A stretch of 64,000 nt of DNA from Streptomyces justiciae (GCF_015163075.1 NZ_JADDXU010000003.1:620001-684000), one strand, 5' to 3'. Positions 52,783 to 62,144 are shown, counted from the stretch's first letter. Program-made: numbers and translations. The notes: generated by a model not told the origin, from the letters alone.

Positions 52783-53625
52783 TCACTTGCCCTCCGCCCA
52801 GCGCCGCACATGCGGCAGGTCGTCGTCCAGCCAGAAGGCGCTCTCCTCGGGGTCCTTGGAGTCGGTGACCACGAGGATCTCCTCGAACTTCGCGCCCGTG
52901 CCCCGGAATCCGAGGTGCGGTTCGACCGCCCACAGGCCCGGCCGCGGCGGGTGGTCGGAGAAGCGGTACGGCGACCGCAGCGGGGACCAGCCCTCGCGGT
53001 GGCCGTGCAGCGCGTCGGCCGCGAGGCCCTTCAGCGACTGGGTGCCGAACCCGAAGACCTTCGGGGACCAGCGGCGCTCCTTCACCCGGTCCACTTTGTG
53101 GGCGATGACACCGAACGGGTAGGCACGATGCCGGTTCGCGTAACCCTGGCGGACCATGAGCCGGTCCACGTCCTCGTAGATCGCGCGCAGCGGGCGCCGC
53201 TCGCGGACCTCGCGCAGGATCAGCTCGCGGTGGGCCTCCAGGTCGTCCATCAGCTTGTCCTGCAGGGGGTTCAGGCCGAGGGAGCCCGAGTAGCCGATGT
53301 CCGCGGTGAAGCCGCCGTGGACCGGGGCCATGTCGAGGATGAACGGCATCCCGGGCTCCAGACGCCGGTCGGTGGGGAAGAACTGGAGCGGGACGCGGAA
53401 GTTCACGAACGCCGTGCGGTCCCCGAACCAGGCGAAGGGGAGATGGAACCAGTCCCGCACCCCGCGCTCGCGCAGCCACACGCGCTGCATCCGCGCCGCC
53501 TCGCGCTCGGTCACTCCGGGTTCCAGGCTGGCCGCGACGGCCTCGGCGCACTCGTACGCCAGCCGCTGGACCTTCCTGAATCCCCGCAGTTCCGCGGCGC
53601 GTTCGCCTGCCACTGCCGTCGTCAT
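52783..53625 (-). CDS. M24 (Xaa-Pro/methionine aminopeptidase-like) protein
   Basis: A 280-residue pita-bread-fold protein. Metal-ligand positions are visible: the two aspartates in FILDMAPVHGGFTADIG, a histidine in HRAYPFGVIAHKV, and two glutamates in WAVEPHLGF and KFEEILVVT, as in M24 enzymes. It is shorter than classical aminopeptidase P, so the target may be a small molecule or dipeptide. The ATG follows ACGGGG. It probably forms an operon with the hydrolase-SDR fusion. Confidence 0.85.
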   Translation of the reverse strand: MTTAVAGERAAELRGFRKVQRLAYECAEAVAASLEPGVTEREAARMQRVWLRERGVRDWFHLPFAWFGDRTAFVNFRVPLQFFPTDRRLEPGMPFILDMAPVHGGFTADIGYSGSLGLNPLQDKLMDDLEAHRELILREVRERRPLRAIYEDVDRLMVRQGYANRHRAYPFGVIAHKVDRVKERRWSPKVFGFGTQSLKGLAADALHGHREGWSPLRSPYRFSDHPPRPGLWAVEPHLGFRGTGAKFEEILVVTDSKDPEESAFWLDDDLPHVRRWAEGK

Positions 53626-53881
53626 GCGACCCCGTCCCACGCAGTCCACGCCGACTGCGCTACGTGCCCGTAACTTGACACCGCCGAATGTGACAGTTGT
53701 TAGAGGCTGCGTCAACAGCACGGGTCGGCCTGTGGAAAACCCTGACGCGAGCCCCGCCGAGCGGCCCCTCCGTAGCTCTCAGGCATGGCATCCCCTACGG
53801 GCCCGTACATCTGGAGGCTGACCCGAAGACAGCTCTGCGGTGTGACGACCACGAGTGGCGCGGGTCACTACTGTCGAAGAC

Positions 53882-54862
53882 GTGACTGTGATCGCGACCG
53901 AAAGCCTGAGCAAGCGGTTCCCCCGGGTGACCGCGCTTGACCGGCTCTCCGTGGACGTCGGACCCGGTGTGACGGGACTCGTCGGAGCCAACGGAGCCGG
54001 CAAGTCCACACTGATCAAGATCCTGCTGGGTCTGTCCCCCGCCACCGAGGGCCGCGCCGAGGTGCTCGGCCTCGACGTCGCCACCAAGGGCGGCGCCATC
54101 CGCGAGCGCGTCGGGTACATGCCGGAGCACGACTGCCTGCCGCCCGACGTCTCGGCCACCGAGTTCGTCGTCCACATGGCGCGCATGTCCGGCCTGCCGC
54201 CCGCCGCCGCGCGCGAGCGCACCGCGGACACGCTGCGCCATGTCGGGCTGTACGAGGAGCGCTACCGCCCCATCGGCGGCTACTCGACCGGCATGAAGCA
54301 GCGCGTGAAGCTCGCCCAGGCCCTCGTCCACGACCCGCAACTGGTCTTCCTGGACGAGCCGACCAACGGCCTGGACCCGGTCGGCCGCGACGAGATGCTC
54401 GCCCTGATCCGGCGCATCCACACCGACTTCGGCATCTCGGTCCTGGTCACCTCCCACCTCCTGGGCGAACTGGAACGCACCTGCGACCACGTGGTCGTCG
54501 TCGACGGCGGAAAGCTCCTGCGCTCCAGCTCCACCACCGACTTCACCCAGACCACCACCACCCTCGCGATCGAGGTCACCGACACCGACGAGCACCCGGA
54601 CGGCACCCGCGCGGTGCGCGAGGCGCTCCACGCGCGCGGGGTGACCGTCGAGGCGGGCAGCGGCCTGCCCGGCGCCGGCCACATCCTGCTGCTCACCGCG
54701 CAGGGCGAGGAGACGTACGACGTCGTCCGGGACGTCGTCGCCGACCTCGGCCTCGGCCTGGTCCGCATGGAACAGCGCCGCCACCACATCTCGGAGGTCT
54801 TCAAGGACGACCAGGAGACCGAGGAACAGCAGCGGAAGGAGGCCGTCGGCCATGGCAGCTGA
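53882..54862 (+). CDS. ABC transporter ATP-binding protein (first of two)
   Basis: A 326-residue ABC ATPase: Walker A LVGANGAGKST, signature YSTGMKQRVKLAQ, Walker B LVFLDEP, and H-loop VTSHLLGEL. It has the DRA/NatA-like exporter form with a C-terminal domain after about residue 230. The GTG at 53882 is chosen; little ribosome-binding signal is seen, so leaderless translation is possible. The permease gene overlaps its end by 11 bp. Confidence 0.92.
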   Translation: MTVIATESLSKRFPRVTALDRLSVDVGPGVTGLVGANGAGKSTLIKILLGLSPATEGRAEVLGLDVATKGGAIRERVGYMPEHDCLPPDVSATEFVVHMARMSGLPPAAARERTADTLRHVGLYEERYRPIGGYSTGMKQRVKLAQALVHDPQLVFLDEPTNGLDPVGRDEMLALIRRIHTDFGISVLVTSHLLGELERTCDHVVVVDGGKLLRSSSTTDFTQTTTTLAIEVTDTDEHPDGTRAVREALHARGVTVEAGSGLPGAGHILLLTAQGEETYDVVRDVVADLGLGLVRMEQRRHHISEVFKDDQETEEQQRKEAVGHGS

Positions 54863-55760
54863 ACACCCGGTCGCCACCCCCGCGGGCGACCAGACCCGCA
54901 TCCACAACATCGGCTACCGCGCCTACGACGGCCCCCGTCTCGGCCGCTCCTACGCGACCCGGTCCCTGTACTCGCAGTCCCTGCGCGGCGCCTACGGCCT
55001 CGGCCGCTCGGTCAAGTCCAAGGTGCTGCCGATGCTGCTGTTCGTCGTGATGTGCGTCCCGGCGCTCATCATGGTCGCCGTCGCGGTCGCCACCAAGGCC
55101 AACGACCTGCCGGTCGACTACACGCGCTACGCGATCATCATGCAGTCCGTGATCTGCCTGTACGTCGCCTCGCAGGCCCCCCAGTCCGTCTCGCGCGACC
55201 TGCGCTTCAAGACCGTGCCGCTGTACTTCTCGCGGCCGATCGAGACCGCCGACTACGTCCGCGCCAAGTACGCGGCGCTGGCCTCGGCGATGTTCATCCT
55301 GACCGCGGCTCCCCTGCTCGTCCTCTACGTGGGCGCGCTGCTGGCCAAGCTGGACTTCACCGACCAGACCAAGGGATTCGCGCAGGGACTCGTCTCCGTG
55401 GCACTCCTCTCACTGCTCTTCGCCGGCATCGGCCTGGTCATCGCGGCCGTCACCCCGAGGCGCGGCTTCGGCATCGCGGCCGTCATCGCCGTCTTCACCA
55501 TCTCCTACGGCGCCGTCACCACCCTCCAGGCCATCGCCGACGCCCAGGGCAGCACCTCCGCCATCCCGTGGATGGGCCTCTTCTCGCCGGTCACCCTCAT
55601 CGACGGCGTCCAGACGGCCTTCCTCGGCGCGACCCCCTCGCTGCCGGGCGGCCACGGCCCCTCGAACGGCCAGGGCGTGGTGTACGTCCTCGTCGTCCTC
55701 GGCCTGATCGCCGCCAGCTACGGCCTGATGATGCGCCGCTACAAGAAGGTGGGACTGTGA
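54852..55760 (+). CDS. ABC-2 type transporter permease (first)
   Basis: A 302-residue membrane protein with about six hydrophobic helices (KVLPMLLFVVMCVPALIMVA and FILTAAPLLVLYVGALL among them), typical of ABC-2 permeases. SVSRDLRFKTVPLYFSRPI is a family-type loop. It overlaps the preceding ATPase by 11 bp and its stop overlaps the next gene's GTG start (GTGA), so all are translationally coupled. Substrate unknown. Confidence 0.9.
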   Translation: MAAEHPVATPAGDQTRIHNIGYRAYDGPRLGRSYATRSLYSQSLRGAYGLGRSVKSKVLPMLLFVVMCVPALIMVAVAVATKANDLPVDYTRYAIIMQSVICLYVASQAPQSVSRDLRFKTVPLYFSRPIETADYVRAKYAALASAMFILTAAPLLVLYVGALLAKLDFTDQTKGFAQGLVSVALLSLLFAGIGLVIAAVTPRRGFGIAAVIAVFTISYGAVTTLQAIADAQGSTSAIPWMGLFSPVTLIDGVQTAFLGATPSLPGGHGPSNGQGVVYVLVVLGLIAASYGLMMRRYKKVGL

Positions 55761-56668
55761 CCACGCTCTCCATCGACCACGTCTCCCGCTGGTTCGGCAA
55801 CGTGGTCGCCGTCAACGACGTCACCATGACGATCGGCCCCGGCGTCACCGGCCTCCTCGGCCCCAACGGTGCCGGGAAGTCCACCCTCATCAACATGATG
55901 GGCGGCTTCCTCGCCCCGTCCACCGGCACCGTCACCCTCGACGGACAGCCGACCTGGCGCAACGAGGCCATCTACCAGCACATCGGCATCGTCCCCGAGC
56001 GCGAGGCGATGTACGACTTCCTCACCGGCCGCGAATTCGTCGTCGCCAACGCCGAGTTGCACGGCCTCGGCGCCAAGGCCGCCCAGAAGGCGCTCGCCAC
56101 GGTCGAGATGGAGTACGCGCAGGACCGCAAGATCCAGACGTACTCCAAGGGCATGCGCCAGCGCGTGAAGATGGCGTCCGCCCTGGTCCACGACCCGTCC
56201 CTGCTGCTCCTGGACGAGCCCTTCAACGGCATGGACCCGCGCCAGCGCATGCAGCTCATGGACCTGCTGCGCCGCATGGGCGACGAGGGCCGCACGGTCC
56301 TGTTCTCGTCCCACATCCTCGAAGAGGTCGAGCAACTCGCCTGGCACATCGAGGTCGTGGTGGCCGGACGGCACGCGGCCAGCGGCGACTTCCGCAAGAT
56401 CCGCCGCCTGATGACCGACCGACCGCACCGCTACCTGGTGCGCTCCAGCGACGACCGCGCCCTCGCGGCCGCGCTGATCGCCGACCCGTCCACGTCCGGC
56501 ATCGAAGTCGACCTGGCGGAAGGCGCGTTGCGCATCCAGGCCGTCGACTTCGGCCGTTTCACCGCCCTGTTGCCGAAGGTCGCCCGCGACCACGGCATCC
56601 GGCTGCTGACGGTCTCGCCGTCCGACGAGTCCCTCGAGTCCGTGTTCTCTTACCTGGTCGCGGCGTAG
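55757..56668 (+). CDS. ABC transporter ATP-binding protein (second)
   Basis: A 303-residue ATPase with Walker A LLGPNGAGKST, signature YSKGMRQRVKMAS, Walker B LLLDEP and H-loop FSSHILEEVEQ. It is homologous to the first ATPase and is followed by its own permease. The four genes suggest one or two exporters, perhaps acting together. Confidence 0.92.
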   Translation: MTTLSIDHVSRWFGNVVAVNDVTMTIGPGVTGLLGPNGAGKSTLINMMGGFLAPSTGTVTLDGQPTWRNEAIYQHIGIVPEREAMYDFLTGREFVVANAELHGLGAKAAQKALATVEMEYAQDRKIQTYSKGMRQRVKMASALVHDPSLLLLDEPFNGMDPRQRMQLMDLLRRMGDEGRTVLFSSHILEEVEQLAWHIEVVVAGRHAASGDFRKIRRLMTDRPHRYLVRSSDDRALAAALIADPSTSGIEVDLAEGALRIQAVDFGRFTALLPKVARDHGIRLLTVSPSDESLESVFSYLVAA

Positions 56669-56678
56669 GAGGCCGAAG

Positions 56679-57398
56679 ATGTACGACCCCACAGTCGCCC
56701 GACTCACCTACCGGGCCCTGCTCGGCCGCCGCCGGGCCCTCATCCTGGGCGCCCTGCCCCTGCTGCTGATCGTGATCTCGGTGATCGTGCGCGCCCTCGT
56801 CGGCGCCGACGACCAGACCGCGTCCGACCTGCTCGGCGGCCTCGCGCTCGCCACCATGGTGCCGATCATCGGCGTGATCGCCGGCACCGGCGCGATCGGC
56901 CCGGAGATCGACGACGGCTCGGTGGTGTACCTGCTGTCCAAGCCGATCAAGCGGCCCACGATCATCTTCACCAAGCTGATCGTGGCCGTCGCGGTCACCA
57001 TGGTCTTCTCGGCCCTGCCGACCCTGGTCGCCGGCCTCATCCTCAACGGCAACGGCCAGCAGATCGCCGTCGCCTACACGGTCGCCGCGCTGGTCTCCTC
57101 CATCGCCTACGCCGCGCTCTTCCTGCTCCTGGGCACGGTGTCCCGGCACGCGGTCGTCTTCGGCCTCGTCTACGCCCTCGTCTGGGAGGCCCTGTTCGGC
57201 TCCCTGGTCTCGGGTGCGCGCACGCTCAGCGTCCAGCAGTGGTCGCTGGCGGTGGCCCACAAGGTCGCGGGCGGGGACCTGGTCACCTCGGACGTGGGCA
57301 TCGTCACGGCGACGGTCCTGCTGATCGCGGTGACCGTGCTGGCCACCTGGTACGCCGGACAGAAGCTGCGGACGCTGACGCTGGCGGGCGAGGAGTAG
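56679..57398 (+). CDS. ABC-2 type transporter permease (second)
   Basis: A 239-residue membrane protein with about six helices (RRALILGALPLLLIVISVIV, TMVPIIGVIAGTGAIG). IDDGSVVYLLSKPIKRPTII matches the SRPIET-type loop of the first permease. It begins 10 bp after the ATPase gene. Ends the operon. Confidence 0.9.
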   Translation: MYDPTVARLTYRALLGRRRALILGALPLLLIVISVIVRALVGADDQTASDLLGGLALATMVPIIGVIAGTGAIGPEIDDGSVVYLLSKPIKRPTIIFTKLIVAVAVTMVFSALPTLVAGLILNGNGQQIAVAYTVAALVSSIAYAALFLLLGTVSRHAVVFGLVYALVWEALFGSLVSGARTLSVQQWSLAVAHKVAGGDLVTSDVGIVTATVLLIAVTVLATWYAGQKLRTLTLAGEE

Positions 57399-57509
57399 GC
57401 GCAGCGGGAGCCGGCCCCTGGGAGAGTCAGACGCCGCGCTTATTGACGGGGGCTTCACCCCCGCCCCGGCAGACTGGATCGACGGAAATGCACTGCTAGG
57501 AGGACGGGG

Positions 57510-57743
57510 ATGGCGGACGCGCACCACGACGAGCGGGACCGGTCCGGGGACGACACCTGGGACGGCCTCCTCCTGGACGAGGACTTCATACGTTCCGCGG
57601 AGACCTCGGAGCCGTCCGCCCGGGCCCGCATGCTCGCCGCCCGCTGGCGCGCGGAGGCCCCCGAGCCACAGCCCTGGCGCTCCGACGAGCCGCCGGCGGG
57701 GTGGTTCTTCAGCAAGGGGCGGCGTCGCCGGTGGCGGCGGTAG
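57510..57743 (+). CDS. Small conserved hypothetical protein
   Basis: A 77-residue hydrophilic protein, MADAHHDERDRSGDDTWDG..., acidic at the N terminus and strongly basic at the C terminus (KGRRRRWRR). Contains EPPAGWFFSKG. A strong GGAGG site fixes the start. No domain is recognised. Probably a real Streptomyces gene. Confidence 0.7.
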   Translation: MADAHHDERDRSGDDTWDGLLLDEDFIRSAETSEPSARARMLAARWRAEAPEPQPWRSDEPPAGWFFSKGRRRRWRR

Positions 57744-57854
57744 GGGAACAGACGGCCGATTAAATCAGTGGCGGCCAACTCGGCGTACAGGCACGATGGT
57801 TGTGTCCACGCCGCCGGGTCCCACCGGCGCCACTGACCGGGGAGGTGTTCGACG

Positions 57855-57917
57855 ATGTCCATGCACGGCAGTCCGTCGAGCACCCTTCAGGGCAGTCCGC
57901 GGAGGACTCCGGTGTAG
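57855..57917 (+). CDS. Possible 20-residue micropeptide
   Basis: ATG preceded by an ideal GGGGAGGTG 7 nt upstream. The peptide, MSMHGSPSSTLQGSPRRTPV, has two GSP motifs. It lies 89 bp before the tRNA-Ser gene. Third-position G/C is 80%. It might be a leader peptide or a small protein; no homology can be judged here. Confidence 0.35.
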   Translation: MSMHGSPSSTLQGSPRRTPV

Positions 57918-58005
57918 TTACCCCACCGTCGAGTCCACCGCACCGGAACTGCCCGGGGCGGCCGCTTCGAGCACGCGATGTCGCTCTCGCGTGGGCCGCC
58001 CACCC

Positions 58006-58090
58006 GGAGGATTGGCCGAGAGGCAAGGCACCGGCTTGCTAAGCCGAGGTCGGGGGAAACTCCGCGCACGTTCGATCCGTGCATCCTCCG
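58006..58090 (+). tRNA. tRNA-Ser (anticodon GCT)
   Basis: An 85-nt class II tRNA. The acceptor stem GGAGGAT pairs with ATCCTCC (discriminator G), the D arm contains GGCCGAGAGG, the anticodon loop TTGCTAA gives anticodon GCT at 58038-58040 (reads AGC/AGU), a long variable arm follows, and the T-loop is GTTCGATCC. CCA is not encoded. Confidence 0.95.
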
Positions 58091-58115
58091 CAAGACGCGA
58101 TTACGTTCAGCCGAC

Positions 58116-58532
58116 ATGACAGACATGACGGGCGCAGCGGACATCGCGGAACCCATCTACTACATCGACCGCTCGGACATCCGAGAAGGCAAGCTCGCCG
58201 AGGTCAGGGAAGGCATGCGGGATCTCGCCGACTTCATCGAGGCCCGCGAGCCGCAGCTGATCGCCTACCGCTTCTATGTCGACGAGTCCGGGTCCGCGAT
58301 GACGACGGTCGCCGTCCACCCCGACCCGGCCTCGCTGGAACTCCACATGGAGGTCGGCGGAGCCAAGTTCCGCGCCTTCCGCGAGCTCATCCGCATGAAC
58401 TCCATCGACGTCTACGGCCGACCGAGCCCGGCGGCAGCGGAGCAGCTGCGCCGGAAGGCCGAGATGCTCGGTGGTGGCACCGTCACCTTCCACACCCTGC
58501 AGGCGGGCTTCAGCCGCACAGACCGGCCCTAG
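58116..58532 (+). CDS. Antibiotic-biosynthesis-monooxygenase-like (ABM) fold protein
   Basis: A 138-residue protein with a dimeric ferredoxin-like pattern: GKLAEVREGMRDLADFIEAR, then YRFYVDESGSAMTTVAVHPD and LELHMEVGGAKFRAFRELI. This resembles ABM/YgiN-type proteins, but no reaction can be assigned. The ATG is 25 bp after the tRNA and has no clear ribosome-binding site; ATG 58125 is an alternative. Its stop overlaps the convergent HAD gene stop by 4 bp. Confidence 0.75.
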   Translation: MTDMTGAADIAEPIYYIDRSDIREGKLAEVREGMRDLADFIEAREPQLIAYRFYVDESGSAMTTVAVHPDPASLELHMEVGGAKFRAFRELIRMNSIDVYGRPSPAAAEQLRRKAEMLGGGTVTFHTLQAGFSRTDRP

Positions 58533-59353
58533 CCGAGCAACCGCTCCAGCACCACGGCGATCCCGTCCTCCTCGTTGGAGGACGTCACCTCGTCGGCCAC
58601 CGCCTTGAGTTCCTCGTGTGCGTTGGCCATCGCCACGCCTCGAGCCGCCCAGCCGAACATGGGAATGTCGTTGGGCATGTCGCCGAAGGCGATCGTGTCC
58701 GCGGCCTTCAGGCCGAGCCGGCGTGCCGCCAGCGACAGTCCCGTCGCCTTCGACAGACCCAGCGGCAGCAGTTCCACGATGCCCGCGCCCGCCATGGCGA
58801 CGTTCACGAACCCGCCCGCGGCCTGCCGCGCGGCCTCCGCGAGCTCGTCGTCGGACAGCTCCGGATGCTGTATGTAGATCTTGTTCAGCGGCGCGCTCCA
58901 CAGATCGGCCGAGTCCGTGAAAGGGGTGGCGGGCAGATCGCCGGTGAGCGCGTAGCCCTGCCCGACCAGCACCTCCCCGTCCAGTCCGTCCCGGCTGGCC
59001 GCCAGGTACAGCGGGCCGACCTCCGCCTCGATCTTCGCGAGCGCGACCCCGGCCAGCTGCCGGTCCAGCGTCACGGACGTCAGTAGCCGGTGCGCTCCGG
59101 CGTCGTACACCTGCGCGCCCTGCCCGCACACCGCGAGGCCCTCGTAGCCGAGGTCGTCGAGGATGTGCCGGGTCCAGGGGACCGCGCGGCCGGTCACCAC
59201 GATGTGCGCGGCACCGGCCGCCGTGGCCGCGGCGAGCGCGGCACGGGTGCGGTCCGAGACCGACTCGTCGGAGCGCAGCAGCGTGCCGTCGAGGTCGGTC
59301 GCGATCAGCCGATACGGAAAGCCCTCGGCCGCGGTCGAAGTCGCGTCGCTCAC
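58529..59353 (-). CDS. HAD-superfamily (Cof type) phosphatase, second copy
   Basis: A 274-residue protein closely resembling the HAD protein at 46705: [27 protein letters not shown] and [11 protein letters not shown] are the three HAD motifs. Substrate unknown. The GTG start overlaps the serS stop codon (GTGA), indicating translational coupling with serS, an unusual neighbour for this family. Confidence 0.9.
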   Translation of the reverse strand: MSDATSTAAEGFPYRLIATDLDGTLLRSDESVSDRTRAALAAATAAGAAHIVVTGRAVPWTRHILDDLGYEGLAVCGQGAQVYDAGAHRLLTSVTLDRQLAGVALAKIEAEVGPLYLAASRDGLDGEVLVGQGYALTGDLPATPFTDSADLWSAPLNKIYIQHPELSDDELAEAARQAAGGFVNVAMAGAGIVELLPLGLSKATGLSLAARRLGLKAADTIAFGDMPNDIPMFGWAARGVAMANAHEELKAVADEVTSSNEEDGIAVVLERLLG

Positions 59354-60627
59354 TTGGCGACCGGCTCCAGCACCTCACGGCCGCCCAGGTACGGGCGCAG
59401 CATCGCGGGGACGCGGACGGAGCCGTCGGCCTGCTGGTGGTTCTCCAGGATCGCCACGATCGTGCGCGGTACGGCGCACAGCGTGCCGTTCAGGGTCGCC
59501 AGCGGCTGCACCTTCTTGCCGTCGCGCATACGGACGGCGAGGCGGCGGGCCTGGAAGCTGTCGCAGTTGGACGCCGAGGTCAGCTCGCGGTACTTGCCCT
59601 GGGTCGGGATCCACGCCTCGCAGTCGTACTTGCGCGAGGCGGAGGCGCCCAGGTCGCCCGAGGCGACGTCGATGACCTGGAACGGCAGCTCGAGGCCGGT
59701 CAGCCACTGCTTCTCCCAGTCCAGGAGCCGCTTGTGCTCGTTCTCGGCGTCCTCGGGGGCGACGTACGAGAACATCTCGACCTTGTCGAACTGGTGCACG
59801 CGGAAGATGCCGCGGGTGTCCTTGCCGTAGGTGCCGGCCTCGCGGCGGAAGCACGGCGAGAAGCCGGCGTAACGCAGCGGCAGCTGGTCGGCCTCTAGGA
59901 TCTCGTCCATGTGGTACGCGGCGAGCGGGACCTCGGAGGTGCCGACCAGGTAGTAGTCGTCCTTCTCCAGGTGGTACACGTTCTCCGCGGCCTGGCCGAG
60001 GAAGCCGGTGCCCTCCATGGCACGCGGGCGGACCAGCGCGGGGGTGAGCATCGGGACGAAGCCGGCCTCGGTGGCCTGGGCGATCGCCGCGTTGACGAGC
60101 GCCAGCTCCAGGAGGGCGCCGACACCGGTCAGGTAGTAGAAGCGCGAGCCGGAGACCTTCGCGCCGCGCTCGACGTCGATGGCGCCCAGCGCCTCGCCGA
60201 GCTCCAGGTGGTCCTTGGGCTCGAAGCCCTCGGCGCCGAAGTCGCGGATGGTGCCGTGCGTCTCCAGGACGACGAAGTCCTCCTCGCCGCCGACGGGCAC
60301 GTCGGGGTGGACGAGGTTGCCGAGCTGGAGGGCGAGGCGCTTGGTCTCCTCGTCGGCCTCGTGCTGCTCGGCGTCGGCCGCCTTGACGTCGGCGGCCAGC
60401 TGGCCCGCCTTCTTCAGCAGCTCGGCCTTCTCGTCCCCGGAGGCCTTGGGAATGAGCTTGCCGAGCGACTTCTGCTCGGAACGCAGCTCGTCGAAGCGGA
60501 CGCCGGACGACCTGCGCCGCTCGTCGGCGGACAGGAGAGCGTCGACGAGCGCGACGTCCTCTCCACGGGCGCGCTGGGACGCGCGCACTCGGTCGGGGTC
60601 CTCACGGAGCAGGCGAAGGTCAATCAC
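59350..60627 (-). CDS. serS: Seryl-tRNA synthetase
   Basis: A 425-residue class II aminoacyl-tRNA synthetase. The N-terminal coiled-coil tRNA-binding arm ([17 protein letters not shown] onward) precedes the catalytic domain, with the motif 2 [20 protein letters not shown] and motif 3 near [18 protein letters not shown]. Standard length. Charges tRNA-Ser, including the one at 58006. The GTG start has no clear Shine-Dalgarno sequence. The HAD gene downstream overlaps it by 4 bp. Confidence 0.97.
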   Translation of the reverse strand: MIDLRLLREDPDRVRASQRARGEDVALVDALLSADERRRSSGVRFDELRSEQKSLGKLIPKASGDEKAELLKKAGQLAADVKAADAEQHEADEETKRLALQLGNLVHPDVPVGGEEDFVVLETHGTIRDFGAEGFEPKDHLELGEALGAIDVERGAKVSGSRFYYLTGVGALLELALVNAAIAQATEAGFVPMLTPALVRPRAMEGTGFLGQAAENVYHLEKDDYYLVGTSEVPLAAYHMDEILEADQLPLRYAGFSPCFRREAGTYGKDTRGIFRVHQFDKVEMFSYVAPEDAENEHKRLLDWEKQWLTGLELPFQVIDVASGDLGASASRKYDCEAWIPTQGKYRELTSASNCDSFQARRLAVRMRDGKKVQPLATLNGTLCAVPRTIVAILENHQQADGSVRVPAMLRPYLGGREVLEPVAK

Positions 60628-60822
60628 GCGCTCAAGGCTACCGGTGCCGGGTGAGCGCCCACGACTCACTATTCCGCGCCGACCCCTTACCTACCGTTAT
60701 GGGGGAATTGCCCTGTGTATGCGAGCGTGTCAATAAAAGGCGTCTCACTCCCTGGAACGAAGCAAGAGGTTAACGGCGGGTTGACTCGATTCCCTTGTGG
60801 CGAACGGGACTTGGAGGCGGCT

Positions 60823-61134
60823 TCGTCCACAGGAATCCACAGCGCCGCAGAGTTATCCACAGGGTGTGCGAAAGATCTGTGGATGCCGGAAGTGATCATT
60901 CCCAATCGGATCCCGCGGGCTGGGAATTCCCGATCCAAACGCTCTTCACGCCCACTTTCGGGTGGAAAAGGGTCGCCCCAAAGGATTGATCAATGGAAAC
61001 GGGTGGACGAAGAGTGACCTGTCGGGCTGTGGACGAAGTTGGGTGCTGTAGGGCGATTTGTCGACTGGGTGGCGCTTCCGTGTCGACTTGTCCCCAGGTC
61101 GAGATGGCGGCCTGTGGATAACTCCTGTGGATAA
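60823..61134. promoter_or_regulatory. Cluster of DnaA-box-like sites between serS and pheA
   Basis: The 584-bp gap 60628-61211 holds no gene I can support but contains eight sites related to TTGTCCACA: TCGTCCACA (60823), GAATCCACA (60833), TTATCCACA (60853), GCATCCACA (60878, reverse), TCGTCCACA (61028, reverse), TTGTCCCCA (61088) and TTATCCACA twice in tandem on the reverse strand (61113 and 61126, 13 bp apart). See finding. Confidence 0.6.
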
Positions 61135-61211
61135 CGAAAATATGCAGGTAGGAACGGACGGAAACGGTCCCCGAACGGTCGGGAAACGGGCCGGAAACCC
61201 GGCTCGGCGCG

Positions 61212-62144
61212 CTAGAAACGCCCGTCCTGGCAGCGCGCCACCCAGTCCGACGCCGCCATGAACTCGTCGTCCGAGGTCCCGCGCAGCGGCGGCCGCACCT
61301 CGCCCTCGGTCGCGTCCGCGCGCGGGTACGAACCGAGGAACCGCACCTCCAGGCAGATCCGCTTCAGGCCCATCAGCGCCTCGGCGACCCGGCGGTCGGA
61401 GATGTGGCCCTCGGCGTCGATGCAGAAGCAGTAGTTGCCGATGCCGGCGCCGGTGGGACGGGACTGGAGCAGCATCAGGTTGATGCCGCGGGTGGCGAAC
61501 TCGCCGAGCAGGTCGCGCAGGCCACCGGGGTGGTCGTCGCGCTGCCACAGCACGACGGAGGTCTTGTCGGCGCCGGTCGGTGCGGCGGGCCGGGCGGGGC
61601 GGCCGACCAGCACGAACCGGGTCTGCGCGTTCTCCGCGTCGTGGATGCCGGTCTCCAGGGCCTCCAGGCCGTACAGGGCCGCGGCGAACTCTCCGGCGAA
61701 CGCCGCGTCGTACTGGCCCTCCTGCACCAGTCGGGCGGCGTCCGCGTTGGAGGCGGCGGACTCCCAGTGGGCGTCCGGGAGGTGCTTCTTCAGCCAGTTG
61801 CGGACCTGCGGCTGGGCGGCCGGGTGCGCGGAGACGGTCTTGATCTCGGAGAGCTTCGTGCCGGGCCGGACCAGCAGCGCGAAGGTGATCGACAGCAGCA
61901 CCTCGCGGTAGATCATCAGCGGCGCGCCCGCGACCAGCTCGTCGAGGGTGGTGGTGATGCCGCCCTCGACGGAGTTCTCGATCGGCACGAACGCGGCCTC
62001 GGCCTCGCCGCCGCGCACCGCGTCCAGGGCGGACTGCACGGACACGTACGGGATCAGTTCCCGCGTGGCCGCCTCCGGAAGCGTGCGCAGAGCGGCTTCG
62101 GTGAAGGTGCCCTCGGGACCGAGGTACGCATAGCTGGCTGGCAT
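61212..62144 (-). CDS. pheA: Prephenate dehydratase
   Basis: A 310-residue stand-alone prephenate dehydratase making phenylpyruvate from prephenate for phenylalanine synthesis. The catalytic domain has YLGPEGTFTEAAL, PIENSVEGGI and the QTRFVLVG (TRF) motif; the C-terminal ACT domain has DLLGEFATRGINLMLLQSRP, with LLQSRP in place of the usual ESRP, and binds phenylalanine for feedback control. No chorismate mutase domain is attached. Preceded by the DnaA-box-containing gap. Confidence 0.95.
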   Translation of the reverse strand: MPASYAYLGPEGTFTEAALRTLPEAATRELIPYVSVQSALDAVRGGEAEAAFVPIENSVEGGITTTLDELVAGAPLMIYREVLLSITFALLVRPGTKLSEIKTVSAHPAAQPQVRNWLKKHLPDAHWESAASNADAARLVQEGQYDAAFAGEFAAALYGLEALETGIHDAENAQTRFVLVGRPARPAAPTGADKTSVVLWQRDDHPGGLRDLLGEFATRGINLMLLQSRPTGAGIGNYCFCIDAEGHISDRRVAEALMGLKRICLEVRFLGSYPRADATEGEVRPPLRGTSDDEFMAASDWVARCQDGRF

